Below are positions 26,442-35,385 of a DNA stretch of 64,000 nt, one piece after another. The translations under genes and the position numbers were made by a program. The notes under the pieces were generated by a model. That model was not told the origin of the DNA and made no database searches. It saw only the letters and a list, made by a program, of their open reading frames with translations. The DNA lies in NCBI GenBank assembly GCA_038531745.1, contig JBCBBJ010000001.1:261708-325707 (forward strand), written 5' to 3'. Position 1 is the stretch's first letter; each line of letters opens with the position of its first letter. The DNA comes from CALLPQ01 sp038531745. Lineage in GTDB: Bacteria; Pseudomonadota; Alphaproteobacteria; Caulobacterales; Parvularculaceae.

Positions 26442-26714
26442 GGATGACCCTTTTGAAATCAATTCTCGTCCCGGTTCTATAGGGTGTTCGCCCGCGGATC
26501 ACTAGGCCGGTTTTGCTCTGTTTTTGGCGGTGTCATTAACGACACATTCACCACGCAAGGCCCTGAAAAGCTTCGCAAATTACCGAAAATATAGGCTGGC
26601 GGGAATTGTCAGAGGGCGGCGTGTGCGTTAATTTTGTTATTAGTGGAGGTAAAGCGCATAGCGCCTATCTCCCGTGGGTATGAAAAGCCAGATTAATCAA
26701 TAAAGGGGATAAAC
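26442..26714. other. Intergenic region, 273 bp
   Basis: Divergent promoter region for the HerA-like ATPase and the LEA-like gene. No RNA or small frame recognised. Confidence 0.4.
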
Positions 26715-27317
26715 ATGGCTCGAATTCTGATTATTACCGCGGTTGTTTTATCAATTGTGATTGTCGCCATGCGTCTTTCGGGAACGAGTGGCAGCGATCT
26801 TGCCGATGCGGCGCGCGAGGCCGGTGAGGGTCTTGCTGACGATGTGGGCGAGGGGCTTGATGCCACCGGTGACGCCGTTTCAGGGGCCGTCAATGGCGCC
26901 GCTGATGTGGTTGAAGATGGCGCCGATGCTGTTGGTAACGGCCTGAATGAGGCAGGCGATGCTGTCACGCAGGCTGGGCAAGAGGCGGCAGACACTGTCG
27001 GTGACGCTGTTGACGGTGCCGCGGACCGGGCAGGCGCCATGGTCGATGATGCGGTTGAGGGTGCACAGGATGCCGCCGAGACCGTAAGGGACGCTGTCAC
27101 AGACGCAGCGAGCGACGCCGCCGATGATGCGGCTGATGATGTTGTGGACGCCGCCTCGGACGCGGCGGACAATGCGGCAGAGGCAGCTGAAGGCGCGGCA
27201 GAGAATGCCGCAGATGCTGCCGAAAATGCGGCTGATACAGCGGGTGATCGTGCTGACGCGGCTGCAGATGCTGCCAAAGACGCCGCCAAGCCGGAAAACG
27301 TACCGGATAATCGCTAG
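26715..27317 (+). CDS. Membrane-anchored Ala/Asp-rich LEA-like protein
   Basis: 200 residues. Residues 2-21 (ARILIITAVVLSIVIVAMRL) form a single transmembrane anchor. From about 30 to the end the chain is nearly all Ala, Asp, Glu, Gly and Asn with a 3-4 residue period (DAASDAADDAADDVVDAASD type), strongly acidic and predicted as a long amphipathic helix. This composition recalls LEA/hydrophilin and apolipoprotein-like proteins. The ATG is preceded by GGGGATAA. The antisense strand is also open, because of codon bias. Possible roles are membrane protection or a stress buffer (inference). No homologue is named. Confidence 0.75.
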   Translation: MARILIITAVVLSIVIVAMRLSGTSGSDLADAAREAGEGLADDVGEGLDATGDAVSGAVNGAADVVEDGADAVGNGLNEAGDAVTQAGQEAADTVGDAVDGAADRAGAMVDDAVEGAQDAAETVRDAVTDAASDAADDAADDVVDAASDAADNAAEAAEGAAENAADAAENAADTAGDRADAAADAAKDAAKPENVPDNR

Positions 27318-27383
27318 TAGAAATGACGATTGGGCGCGCAAACCCGTTGAGGGTAGGTCGTCTTTAGTCAACAATAAGAATGT

Positions 27384-27430
27384 CCTAAGGCATGTTTCGG
27401 TCCATAAGCTCGAAGCCAGCCTTAGGCTTT
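27384..27430 (+). terminator. Long-loop inverted repeat, possible terminator
   Basis: CCTAAGGC (27384-27391) pairs with GCCTTAGG (27419-27426), followed by CTTTT. The 27-nt loop makes termination uncertain. Confidence 0.4.
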
Positions 27431-27511
27431 TGGTCACCAAGCCCGCCCCGATCTTAACGGCTTGGTATGCCGGCTTTGCTACACTCTTTGAGAGTCACGC
27501 GAGTTAACGGC

Positions 27512-27853
27512 ATGTCAGACCTGATCGATCTCAACCATTTGCAGCTTTACGTCGGAGATGACGTGTCCCTGCGCGATGAGATATTGTCGATTTTTGAAGA
27601 TCAACTGGCCCTCTGGATGGGCCGATTATCCCCGGATATGGATGATGATACTTGGTATCAGGCTGCTCATACGTTGAAAGGTGCTGCCCGCGGGGTTGGG
27701 GTTTGGGCCATTGGTGATCTGTGTGAAAAAGCCGAAGCGCTCATGGGGCCGGATGCAGAACCGGCTCGTGCCGATCTGCTTGGCCAGTTAGGCCCCCTAG
27801 CTGATCGTGTGACGGCGGCCTTGAAAGACGTTGCGACTGACGCCGCCGCTTGA
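27512..27853 (+). CDS. Histidine-phosphotransfer (HPt) domain protein
   Basis: 113 residues from ATG 27512. Single HPt four-helix bundle: YVGDDVSLRDEILSIFEDQL before and AAHTLKGAARGVGVWAIGDLCEKAEAL around the phospho-accepting His (about His51). It should relay phosphate between a hybrid kinase receiver and a response regulator in the cytoplasm. No cognate kinase is adjacent; in alphaproteobacteria, ChpT is a different (dimeric) protein. The SD is weak (GAGTTAACGG). It lies upstream of rbfA but is separated by 93 bp. Confidence 0.85.
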   Translation: MSDLIDLNHLQLYVGDDVSLRDEILSIFEDQLALWMGRLSPDMDDDTWYQAAHTLKGAARGVGVWAIGDLCEKAEALMGPDAEPARADLLGQLGPLADRVTAALKDVATDAAA

Positions 27854-27946
27854 TTGCGTGCTCTCCGAGGTCTCTTTGTGGAAATCCGCCGTGCCTCGTC
27901 TATAGCACCCTTTTCATGATGCCGTCGCTTGTCTATCCCATGGCCC

Positions 27947-28396
27947 ATGAGACATGCTTCGAAATCTGCAGGTCAACGCCCGCAAAAAGGGCCATCGCAA
28001 CGCCAGCTTCGCGCCGGTGAGCTGATCCGCCATACGCTTGTGGATATCTTGGCGCGCGAAGATTTGCGCGAGCCTAATCTACAGGGTGTGTCCGTGACCA
28101 TCTCCGAAGTGCGAGCCTCACCGGATATGCGCCATGCGGATGTTTTCTGTTCGGTACTGGGTGGGCGTGCGACGGGCATTGATGAAACGATTATTGTTGA
28201 GGCGTTGAACCGGGTGGCCCCGCATTTGCGTGGGTTACTTGGGCGTCAGATGACCATGAAATATACGCCCTCCCTGAAATTTCGCAGGGACCCGTCTTTT
28301 GATGAGGCAAGCCGGATAGATGCGCTTCTTGCAAAACCGGAGGTTGCCCGTGATCTTGCGAGTGATCACGCCGATGAAGCGGCCGACGGCGAATAA
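27947..28396 (+). CDS. rbfA: 30S ribosome-binding factor RbfA
   Basis: 149 residues. Assists 16S rRNA 5' maturation and late 30S assembly. KH-type core: QRQLRAGELIRHTLVDILAREDLREPNLQGVSVTISEVRASPDMRHADVFCSVLG with a C-terminal SLKFRRDPSFDEASRIDALL. The start ATG 27947 gives the usual short basic N-terminus; a TTG at 27929 is an upstream alternative. In most bacteria infB precedes rbfA; it does not here. It is followed by truB on the same strand. Confidence 0.95.
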   Translation: MRHASKSAGQRPQKGPSQRQLRAGELIRHTLVDILAREDLREPNLQGVSVTISEVRASPDMRHADVFCSVLGGRATGIDETIIVEALNRVAPHLRGLLGRQMTMKYTPSLKFRRDPSFDEASRIDALLAKPEVARDLASDHADEAADGE

Positions 28397-28518
28397 CACC
28401 GATTGACTGGGCGTGGTGCACGCCATAAGCCCACATCCACTTTGATTGTCACTGGCTTGATCGTGGTTCGATTCCGCATCTTGTCTTTTTATTGATTGAA
28501 CATCGATGGAGTGTTGCC

Positions 28519-29454
28519 TTGGGCCGCCGCAAAAAAGGCCGACCGATTTCCGGTTGGATCGTTCTTGATAAAGATTATGATTTTGGCTCCACCGAGGCGG
28601 TGTCAAAAGTGCGCTGGCTGTTTCAGGCGCAAAAGGCGGGTCATGCGGGTACGCTTGATCCCTTAGCAACCGGCATTCTGCCCATTGCTCTGGGTGAAGC
28701 AACAAAGACCGTCCCTTATGTAATGGAAGCGGAAAAACTCTATCGCTTTACGGCTAAATGGGGGGAGGCTACAACAACCGATGATAGCGAGGGCGATATT
28801 ATTCAGCGTACTGATGGGCGCCCTTCGAGAGAGGCTATCGAGGCATGCCTTGATGACTATGTGGGCGACATAGAACAGGTCCCACCGAAGTTTTCTGCCA
28901 TTAAAGTGGGGGGCAACAGGGCTTATGATCTGGCCCGCGACGGGCAGGAGGTCGAATTGGCCGCGCGCACGATTTCCATTCATGCGCTAGATCTGGTAGA
29001 TATTCCCGATACGGACCATGCAGTTTTTGAGGCGCGCACGGGCAAGGGCGCCTATGTGCGCGCTCTGGTGCGCGATATGGCGGTGGCGTTGGGCACGGTT
29101 GGTCATATCACCGCCTTGCGCCGCGTGGCCGTTGGCCCGTTCCACGAAGATCATGCGGTTACCCTGGCGCAAATTGATGCCGAATTGGCGGGGGAGGCGC
29201 GCGATAGCCTGCTCGAAGGGTTAGATCTTGCGTTGCGCGATCTGCCCGCAACGTCGTTGGACGGGCCCCAGGCCATGCGCTTGACGCAAGGGCAAGCGGC
29301 AATCGCCTCGCCCGCCCAAGCCAAGGGCATCCGGGGGGACAGGGTTGGCGAGGTGGAGGCTGTGCTCGCGACGTTGCATGGTGATCCTGTGGCGATCTGT
29401 TGCCTTGATGGGCTTAAGCTCAAGCCGGTGCGCGTTTTCAATACGCCGCGATAG
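28519..29454 (+). CDS. truB: tRNA pseudouridine(55) synthase TruB
   Basis: 311 residues, isomerises U55 in the tRNA T-loop. The catalytic Asp lies in KAGHAGTLDPLATGILPI; YRFTAKWGEATTTDDSEGDI, PPKFSAIKVGGNRAYDLAR and GKGAYVRALVRDMAVALGT are other family blocks. I take TTG 28519 (LGRRKKGRPISGW) as start: GGAG sits eight bases upstream and homologues begin (M)GRRKKGRPISGW. A TTG at 28492 adds nine unmatched residues. It is part of the rbfA-truB-rpsO-pnp cluster, but a 911-residue gene separates it from rpsO. Confidence 0.94.
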   Translation: MGRRKKGRPISGWIVLDKDYDFGSTEAVSKVRWLFQAQKAGHAGTLDPLATGILPIALGEATKTVPYVMEAEKLYRFTAKWGEATTTDDSEGDIIQRTDGRPSREAIEACLDDYVGDIEQVPPKFSAIKVGGNRAYDLARDGQEVELAARTISIHALDLVDIPDTDHAVFEARTGKGAYVRALVRDMAVALGTVGHITALRRVAVGPFHEDHAVTLAQIDAELAGEARDSLLEGLDLALRDLPATSLDGPQAMRLTQGQAAIASPAQAKGIRGDRVGEVEAVLATLHGDPVAICCLDGLKLKPVRVFNTPR

Positions 29455-29604
29455 GGCCGGAAAGATAACTGCCGATAAGAGGCCCTCTCCAGTCGCCGGG
29501 CCATGCGCCGCGTTTGACGTCGCCTGCGCATCTGATACCCTAAGATTTGTTGCGTTTTTTTCTTTTGCTCATTTCCTGAGAAATTCAGAAAGGGACACGC
29601 CCCC

Positions 29605-32340
29605 GTGAAGAACACCCTGCACCGCGCCACCTTGATCCTGACCGCTTCGGCCACAGCCCTGTGTGTGGCGAGTGTTGCCCAAAGCCAAACAAACGCCGCC
29701 CAGTCCGTTGAAAATGCGCAGGACACTGTCAAAAAATTAGAGGCCGCCGCGCAAGCGGCGAAGAAAAAGGCTGACGAGGCCGTTTCCGCCGTTGAGGCTT
29801 CGAAAAAACAAGCTGCTGACCGGTTAGCGGCTGAAAAAGACGCGGCCGCTGCGAAGAAAAACGCGCCCGCGAAGGTCACAATAATTCAGCCCGGTGCCCC
29901 GGGCGCAAAAAGCAAAAAGCTAAGCGCCGAAGATGCAATCAAAATCGCAGAGAACAGCTATTCGCCCGACGATGTGGCCTTCATGCAGAATATGATCCCC
30001 CATCACCAACAAGCCGTGGATATGGCTAACCTGGTGGAGGCACGCACCAACAGTGAAGCGCTGACGGAAGTCGCCGGTCGCATCAAAGCGTCCCAGGCTG
30101 ATGAGATCGCGTTTATGCGCGATTGGCTCTCCGACCGCGGGGAAGCCGTGCCCGGCGATAAAAAGTCCAAACGCAAGGGCAACCATAAAGGTCATGGCGG
30201 CAAAAGCGGCCACCATATGATGTCCGATGAGGACATGGCCATGATGGGTATGGCCACATCCGCGCAGCTGGCCGCCTTGAAAAAAGCCAAAGGCACTGAT
30301 TTTGACGAGATGTTCCTGACCCTGATGATTACCCATCATAAGGGTGCGGTTGATATGGTTGAGACCCTCCATAAACAGCCCGGGTCAGCCTATGATCCGG
30401 TATTGTTTGAATTCACCAACGATATCGTTGCGGACCAGACTGCCGAAATCAACAAGATGAACGCCCTGCTTGGTGGTCTTTCCAAAGACCCGCGTGCAAA
30501 TCTTGCTGCGGGTTTTCGCGATGCCGGCGAGGCGATTAGCAATATGACCCTCGTTGCGGCGCTGCCAAAACCTGATGGCTTTTTCGATCCCAACAATCCC
30601 ATTGGTCTGCCGCCGATCAAGAATAAAGCCGAAAGCGATGCGGCCGCGGACGAAGAGCCTGCAGAAGGTGCCAACGCTGATGAGACCGCAGAGGCAGCCG
30701 AAGAAACGCCATCGCGTGACAGCGATGATGCGCAAAGTAATGACGCGACCGAATGGGGCGAACGCTCACCGCTCTTGAGCTTTTCCCAAACGGACATGGC
30801 GTTTTATGGCGATAAGCTTGTCACTGGCAGCTATCACGGCTTCAACATCTACAATCTTGTGGATGGCGGCATGCCGGAACTCGCCAGCTCCGTTGTTTGC
30901 CCTGGCGGGCAGGGCGATGTGTCGGTGATCGGCGATCTGTTGATCATGTCGGTGGAACAAACCCGCGGGCGTGTTGATTGCGGCTTGCAAGGGATTGACC
31001 GCGACGTGAGTGAGGAGCGGTTCCGCGGTTTGCGTATCTTTAATATTGCCGATCCGGCCCGGCCCGAGCAGGTAGGCCAGGTGCAAACCTGCCGCGGCTC
31101 GCACACGCATTCGATTGTTTCCGGCCCTGATGAAAACGGTAAAATCATTGTCTATAATTCCGGCACGTCCTCCATTCGGGAGGAAGAAGAGCTCGATGGA
31201 TGTGTGGGCAATGTGCCCGGCGATAACCGCACCGCGCTTTTCCGGATTGATGTGATCGAAATTCCGGTTGATGATCCGGGTGCGGCAAAAATTATCGATA
31301 GCCCAACCGTTTTTGCCGATGATAAAACCGGTCGTATTGCCGGTTTGTGGCAAGGCGGTGATCACGGCAATGCCACGCAAAGAACGCGGCGTACGGATCA
31401 ATGCCATGATATTACAGTCTTCCCCGCGGCGGGTCTTGCGGCGGGTGCCTGCTCTGGCAATGGGATTATTTTTGATATCTCTGACCCGCGCAAGCCAAAG
31501 CGGATTGATGCGGTCACCGATAGTGGCTTTGCCTATTGGCACTCAGCCACATTCAATAATGACGGTACCAAAGTCCTGTTTACGGATGAATGGGGCGGGG
31601 GCTCACGGCCCCGATGCCGCGCATCAGACCCCATCGATTGGGGCGCCGATGCCATTTATGATATCGTTGACGGCAAGCTGGAATTCCAAAGCTATTATAA
31701 AATCGCAGCGCCGCAGTCGGACGTTGAAAATTGCGTCGCCCACAATGGCGCCGTGGTACCCGTGCCTGGCCGGGATATCTTCGTCCAGGCCTGGTATCAG
31801 GGCGGATTGTCGGTGATCGATTTCACCGACTCTGCGAACCCGGTTGAACTGGCCTATTTCGACCGCGGCCCGGTGCACGAGGAAAAACTGGTCCTCGGCG
31901 GCTACTGGTCAACCTATTGGTATGATGGCAAGATTTATGGCACCGAGATCGCGCGCGGTCTTGATGTCTTTGAGCTGGTTCCCAGCGATCATCTGAGTGC
32001 CGATGAAATCGCCGCGGCAACCCTCGCCGATCAAGGCGCGGCATTTAACCCGCAGCAACAATTGCCAGTGACCTGGCCAGTTCATCCAGCCGTAGCGCGT
32101 GCCTATGTTGATCAGCTAACCCGCGATGAAGCGATGAACGCCAAAGATGCCAAGGCCCTGAAGGTCGCTCTGAATGATGTGGAAACAAAATTGGGCGAGG
32201 ACGAAAACGACGCTGACCTTGCGGAGAAGCTCTTTGCGGTGGCGTTAAAGGTCAAAGGCGGCGACGGGTCGCCCATGGTCATGAAGCGGCGTGTTGCTCT
32301 TGCTGATACGTTGTCCAGCCTCGCCGATCAATTGCGCTAG
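29605..32340 (+). CDS. Exported DUF305 + LVIVD-like beta-propeller protein
   Basis: 911 residues from GTG 29605 (AGAAAGGGA upstream). The signal peptide (1-28, SVAQS) is followed by an Ala/Lys coiled segment (35-90). A DUF305-type double helical unit (about 115-295) has the paired metal-like motifs FMQNMIPHHQQAVDMA and MFLTLMITHHKGAVDMVETL, with a His/Met-rich insertion (HKGHGGKSGHHMM) between. An acidic linker (about 345-375) precedes a propeller of LVIVD-like repeats (YGDKLVTGSYHGFNIYNLVD, LRIFNIADPARPEQVG, WWYDG-like SVIDFTDSANPVELAYF). The His/Met motifs could bind copper or other metals (inference). Periplasmic. It interrupts the usual truB-rpsO adjacency. Confidence 0.82.
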   Translation: MKNTLHRATLILTASATALCVASVAQSQTNAAQSVENAQDTVKKLEAAAQAAKKKADEAVSAVEASKKQAADRLAAEKDAAAAKKNAPAKVTIIQPGAPGAKSKKLSAEDAIKIAENSYSPDDVAFMQNMIPHHQQAVDMANLVEARTNSEALTEVAGRIKASQADEIAFMRDWLSDRGEAVPGDKKSKRKGNHKGHGGKSGHHMMSDEDMAMMGMATSAQLAALKKAKGTDFDEMFLTLMITHHKGAVDMVETLHKQPGSAYDPVLFEFTNDIVADQTAEINKMNALLGGLSKDPRANLAAGFRDAGEAISNMTLVAALPKPDGFFDPNNPIGLPPIKNKAESDAAADEEPAEGANADETAEAAEETPSRDSDDAQSNDATEWGERSPLLSFSQTDMAFYGDKLVTGSYHGFNIYNLVDGGMPELASSVVCPGGQGDVSVIGDLLIMSVEQTRGRVDCGLQGIDRDVSEERFRGLRIFNIADPARPEQVGQVQTCRGSHTHSIVSGPDENGKIIVYNSGTSSIREEEELDGCVGNVPGDNRTALFRIDVIEIPVDDPGAAKIIDSPTVFADDKTGRIAGLWQGGDHGNATQRTRRTDQCHDITVFPAAGLAAGACSGNGIIFDISDPRKPKRIDAVTDSGFAYWHSATFNNDGTKVLFTDEWGGGSRPRCRASDPIDWGADAIYDIVDGKLEFQSYYKIAAPQSDVENCVAHNGAVVPVPGRDIFVQAWYQGGLSVIDFTDSANPVELAYFDRGPVHEEKLVLGGYWSTYWYDGKIYGTEIARGLDVFELVPSDHLSADEIAAATLADQGAAFNPQQQLPVTWPVHPAVARAYVDQLTRDEAMNAKDAKALKVALNDVETKLGEDENDADLAEKLFAVALKVKGGDGSPMVMKRRVALADTLSSLADQLR

Positions 32341-32370
32341 GCGCAGGCCCCGGCGTTCAAAACTGGTTCT

Positions 32371-32416
32371 ACGATCTTGCCCCCATCGGCCCTTGCGCTC
32401 TTGGGGGCAAGGTCGT
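32371..32416 (+). other. 14-bp stem-loop in the rpsO leader
   Basis: ACGATCTTGCCCCC (32371-32384) pairs with GGGGGCAAGGTCGT (32403-32416) with one G-U pair and an 18-nt loop. No T-tract follows. It is between the DUF305 stop and rpsO, 68 nt before its ATG. It could be a terminator for the upstream gene or an S15-type autoregulatory leader (inference). Confidence 0.55.
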
Positions 32417-32484
32417 ATATCCCGCGCGTTTGCTAGACGGTGCCCTGGCAAACATCCTCACTTTTGGCACTCGCGGAGAAAAAA

Positions 32485-32754
32485 ATGTCGATTACCCCAG
32501 AGCGCAAATCCGCGCTGATCAAGGAGTATGCCACGAAAGACGGCGACTCCGGTTCCCCTGAAGTCCAGATTGCTATTCTGTCGGAGCGGATCACCAACCT
32601 CACCGGTCATTTCAAAGACCATAAGAAAGATAACCATTCGCGCCGCGGGCTCCTGAAAATGGTATCCCAACGACGTCGCCTTTTGGATTATGTGCGGGCT
32701 AAAGATGAAGCGCGTTACAAATCTATTATTGAACGTTTGGGCTTGCGTCGCTAA
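32485..32754 (+). CDS. rpsO: Ribosomal protein uS15
   Basis: 89 residues, MSITPERKSALIKEYATKDGDSGSPEVQIAILSERI..., the complete S15 of the small subunit which binds the 16S central domain. A GGAGAAAAAA SD precedes ATG 32485; a longer in-frame extension from 32440 is unneeded. In many bacteria S15 represses its own mRNA through a 5' leader structure; a strong hairpin is present just upstream here. It is followed by three hairpins and then pnp, the normal order. Confidence 0.98.
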   Translation: MSITPERKSALIKEYATKDGDSGSPEVQIAILSERITNLTGHFKDHKKDNHSRRGLLKMVSQRRRLLDYVRAKDEARYKSIIERLGLRR

Positions 32755-32824
32755 GCCCGCCTACGATGCCCCTATTTTTTGCCTTGCGGTCTGCCCGCTC
32801 CACACATTTTGAAACCATTCGCGT

Positions 32825-32987
32825 TCGAGGGAAAATTTCCCTCGACTATGAACGGGGTGTGGGTTTTGCGAATGACCACTTGCAAGAAAATGGGGGTTAC
32901 CGACTTTTCCTGCCAGCACAGTGTTGCGGCAAGTTCCGGACCGTCTGAAATTTCAGGCGGTCTTTTTCTTGGCCGGATAGTCCGGCC
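32825..32987 (+). terminator. Three hairpins in the rpsO-pnp spacer
   Basis: Hairpin 1: TCGAGGGAAA-A-TTTCCCTCGA (32825-32845), perfect. Hairpin 2: GACCGTCTG-AAATTT-CAGGCGGTC (32939-32962) followed by TTTTT, a typical intrinsic terminator or attenuator. Hairpin 3: GGCCGGA-TAG-TCCGGCC (32971-32987), perfect. In E. coli the corresponding spacer holds a terminator and an RNase III site that controls pnp; a similar role is inferred here. Confidence 0.7.
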
Positions 32988-33037
32988 ATTTCCCCGCGGG
33001 CAATCCGGCCGGTGGGTAACGTATGAAAGAAAATCTC

Positions 33038-35164
33038 ATGTTTAACATTACAAAAAAATCAATCGAATGGGGCGGACGCACGCTTACCCTGGAAACGGGC
33101 CGTGTTGCCCGTCAGGCCGATGGCGCGGTTCTGGCCACCTATGGCGAGACAACGGTGCTTGCCACCGTTGTTGGTGCCAAAGACGCCAAACCCGGCCAGG
33201 ACTTTTTTCCGCTTACGGTCCATTATCAGGAAAAATACTATGCGGCGGGTCGGATTCCGGGCGGCTACTTCAAACGGGAAGGGCGCCCCACGGAAAAAGA
33301 AACGCTCACATCGCGCTTGATTGACCGGCCCATCCGTCCGCTTTTTGCAGATGGCTTCAAAAACGAAGTTCTGGTTGTGGCGCAGGTTCTTTCCCATGAC
33401 GGCGAGAATGATAGCGACGTTGTGGCAATGATTGCCGTCTCCGCCGCACTGACCATTTCCGGCCTGCCATTCCTTGGCCCCATCGGCGCTGCGCGCGTTG
33501 GCTATACCAATGGCAGCTATGTGCTGAACCCAACCATTGATGAGATGGAAGATAGTGAGCTCGACCTCGTCATGGCCGGCACCCACAACGCGGTGATGAT
33601 GGTTGAATCCGAAGCCAAAGAACTTTCCGAAGACATCATGCTCGGCTCGGTCATGTTTGGGCACAAGGCCGCAAAGGAAGCGGTCGATCTGATCATCGAT
33701 TTTGCCGAAGACAGCGCCAAGGAACCCTGGGCCTACGCCCCGCCGGACTATAGCGCCGAAGAAGCCAAGGTCCGCTCCCTCGTGGAAGATGATCTGCGGG
33801 CGGCCTATAAGATTGTCGAGAAGCAGGACCGTCAGGCGAAAATTGGCGAGGCCAAGGAAAAAGCGGTCGCCGCCCTATGCGGCGAAGACGATGCCGACGC
33901 CATCAGCGGCACCGTGCTTGGCTCGGTCTTCAAATCGGTTGAAGCTGATATTGTGCGCAACGGTATCCTTGATACCGGGGAGCGGATTGATGGCCGTGAT
34001 ACGAAAACCGTGCGCCAGATTGTTTCTGAGGTTGGCGTTCTGCCGCGTACCCACGGGTCGGCGCTTTTTACCCGCGGCGAAACGCAAGCCATTATGGTGG
34101 CGACGCTGGGCACGGGCGAGGATGAACAGTTTATTGATGCCTTGGCGGGCACCTATAAAGAGAAATTTCTCCTCCATTATAACTTCCCACCCTATTCCGT
34201 TGGTGAAGTGGGCCGCATGGGCGGGACCGGTCGGCGCGAAATTGGCCACGGCAAGCTTGCCTGGCGCGCATTAAAAGCTGTTCTTCCGACCCAGGAGGAA
34301 TTTCCCTATGTGATCCGCCTGGTTTCGGAAATTACTGAATCCAACGGGTCTTCATCCATGGCGACCGTCTGTGGCGGTTCACTTGCGATGATGGATGCCG
34401 GTGTGCCGATCAAGCGTCCGGTGGCGGGCATCGCCATGGGTCTGATCCTCGAGGGCGAGCGTTTTGCCGTCTTGTCCGATATTCTGGGTGATGAAGATCA
34501 CCTCGGCGACATGGACTTTAAGGTTGCCGGGTCCGAGGCGGGGATTACATCTTTGCAGATGGACATCAAAATTGCGGGGATCACCGAAGAAATCATGCAA
34601 ACAGCCCTGGCCCAAGCCAAGGATGGGCGCGTGCATATTCTGGGTGAAATGGGCAAAGCCCTATCCGGTGCCCGCGAAGATTTGGGTGAATATGCACCGC
34701 GGATTGAAACCATGCAGATTTCCAAAGACAAGATCCGCGACGTGATCGGTACCGGCGGCAAGATCATCCGTCAGATCGTGGAGGAAACCGGCGCCAAAAT
34801 TAATATTGACGATGAAGGCTTGATCAAGATTGCCTCCAGTGACAAGGCCGAGATTGAAGCGGCGTATAAATGGATCCACTCCATCGTTGCTGAGCCTGAA
34901 GTGAATGAGATTTACAAAGGCAAAGTCGTCAAGGTGATGGATTTTGGCGCTTTCGTGAATTTCTTTGGCGCGCGCGACGGGTTGGTCCATGTATCCCAGC
35001 TGATCCAGGGCCGTCCCGAGCATCCCAGCGAGGTTGTCAAAGAAGGCGACGAAGTGTGGGTCAAACTGTTGGGCTTTGACGATCGCGGCAAGGTTCGGTT
35101 GTCCATGAAAGTCGTTGACCAGGAAACGGGTAGCGAAATCCCGCGCGAGCCCAAAGCCGATTAG
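33038..35164 (+). CDS. pnp: Polynucleotide phosphorylase
   Basis: 708 residues from ATG 33038 (MFNITKKSIEWGGRTL); an upstream ATG 33023 is possible. A 3'-5' exoribonuclease using phosphate, core of RNA decay. Two RNase PH domains are visible, the first with AGRIPGGYFKREGRPTEKETLTSRLIDRPIRPLF, the second with RTHGSALFTRGETQA and GSSSMATVCGGSLAMMDAGVPI (active-site Asp). A KH domain (RDVIGTGGKIIRQIVEETGAKINI) and an S1 domain (YKGKVVKVMDFGAFVNFFGARDGLVHVSQL) end the protein. Length is typical. Family members autoregulate through the leader. Confidence 0.98.
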   Translation: MFNITKKSIEWGGRTLTLETGRVARQADGAVLATYGETTVLATVVGAKDAKPGQDFFPLTVHYQEKYYAAGRIPGGYFKREGRPTEKETLTSRLIDRPIRPLFADGFKNEVLVVAQVLSHDGENDSDVVAMIAVSAALTISGLPFLGPIGAARVGYTNGSYVLNPTIDEMEDSELDLVMAGTHNAVMMVESEAKELSEDIMLGSVMFGHKAAKEAVDLIIDFAEDSAKEPWAYAPPDYSAEEAKVRSLVEDDLRAAYKIVEKQDRQAKIGEAKEKAVAALCGEDDADAISGTVLGSVFKSVEADIVRNGILDTGERIDGRDTKTVRQIVSEVGVLPRTHGSALFTRGETQAIMVATLGTGEDEQFIDALAGTYKEKFLLHYNFPPYSVGEVGRMGGTGRREIGHGKLAWRALKAVLPTQEEFPYVIRLVSEITESNGSSSMATVCGGSLAMMDAGVPIKRPVAGIAMGLILEGERFAVLSDILGDEDHLGDMDFKVAGSEAGITSLQMDIKIAGITEEIMQTALAQAKDGRVHILGEMGKALSGAREDLGEYAPRIETMQISKDKIRDVIGTGGKIIRQIVEETGAKINIDDEGLIKIASSDKAEIEAAYKWIHSIVAEPEVNEIYKGKVVKVMDFGAFVNFFGARDGLVHVSQLIQGRPEHPSEVVKEGDEVWVKLLGFDDRGKVRLSMKVVDQETGSEIPREPKAD

Positions 35165-35173
35165 GGCTTAAAG

Positions 35174-35244
35174 CCGCCCCCGTTGGGGCGACGCTCAACC
35201 ATTCCGATAAAGCCAGCTTGCGCCGCGCGTGGGCTGGCTTTTTT
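35174..35244 (+). terminator. Terminator after pnp
   Basis: AAAGCCAGC (35209-35217) pairs with GCTGGCTTT (35233-35241) and runs into TTTTTT. A smaller hairpin CGCCCC-CGTT-GGGGCG lies at about 35175-35190. Confidence 0.85.
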
Positions 35245-35385
35245 GGGTCTATGCAACCGGTTTTTGCCTGACTGTTGCCAGTCGGTGATGCATCCCCCGG
35301 CGAAGGGGCGTATGCTCAAATTTGTATGCGTTTGGCGCAAGGTCGCCCGGATTGTTCACTGAACCATATTTTTCGCGGGGGGTTT

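Noticed and set aside
26693..27289. Long open frame on the minus strand opposite the LEA-like gene
   Set aside because: It is Ala/Ser-rich because it mirrors the Ala/Asp codons of the plus strand; the plus frame has a transmembrane anchor and SD-like start.
28440..28490. GGTTCGATTCC resembling a tRNA T-loop
   Set aside because: No acceptor stem, D or anticodon arm can be formed around it; the flanking T-stem does not pair.
29151..29879. Minus-strand Ala/Phe-rich frame over truB and the DUF305 signal region
   Set aside because: Overlaps two well supported genes and shows no motif; arises from the Ala/Lys coiled segment on the plus strand.
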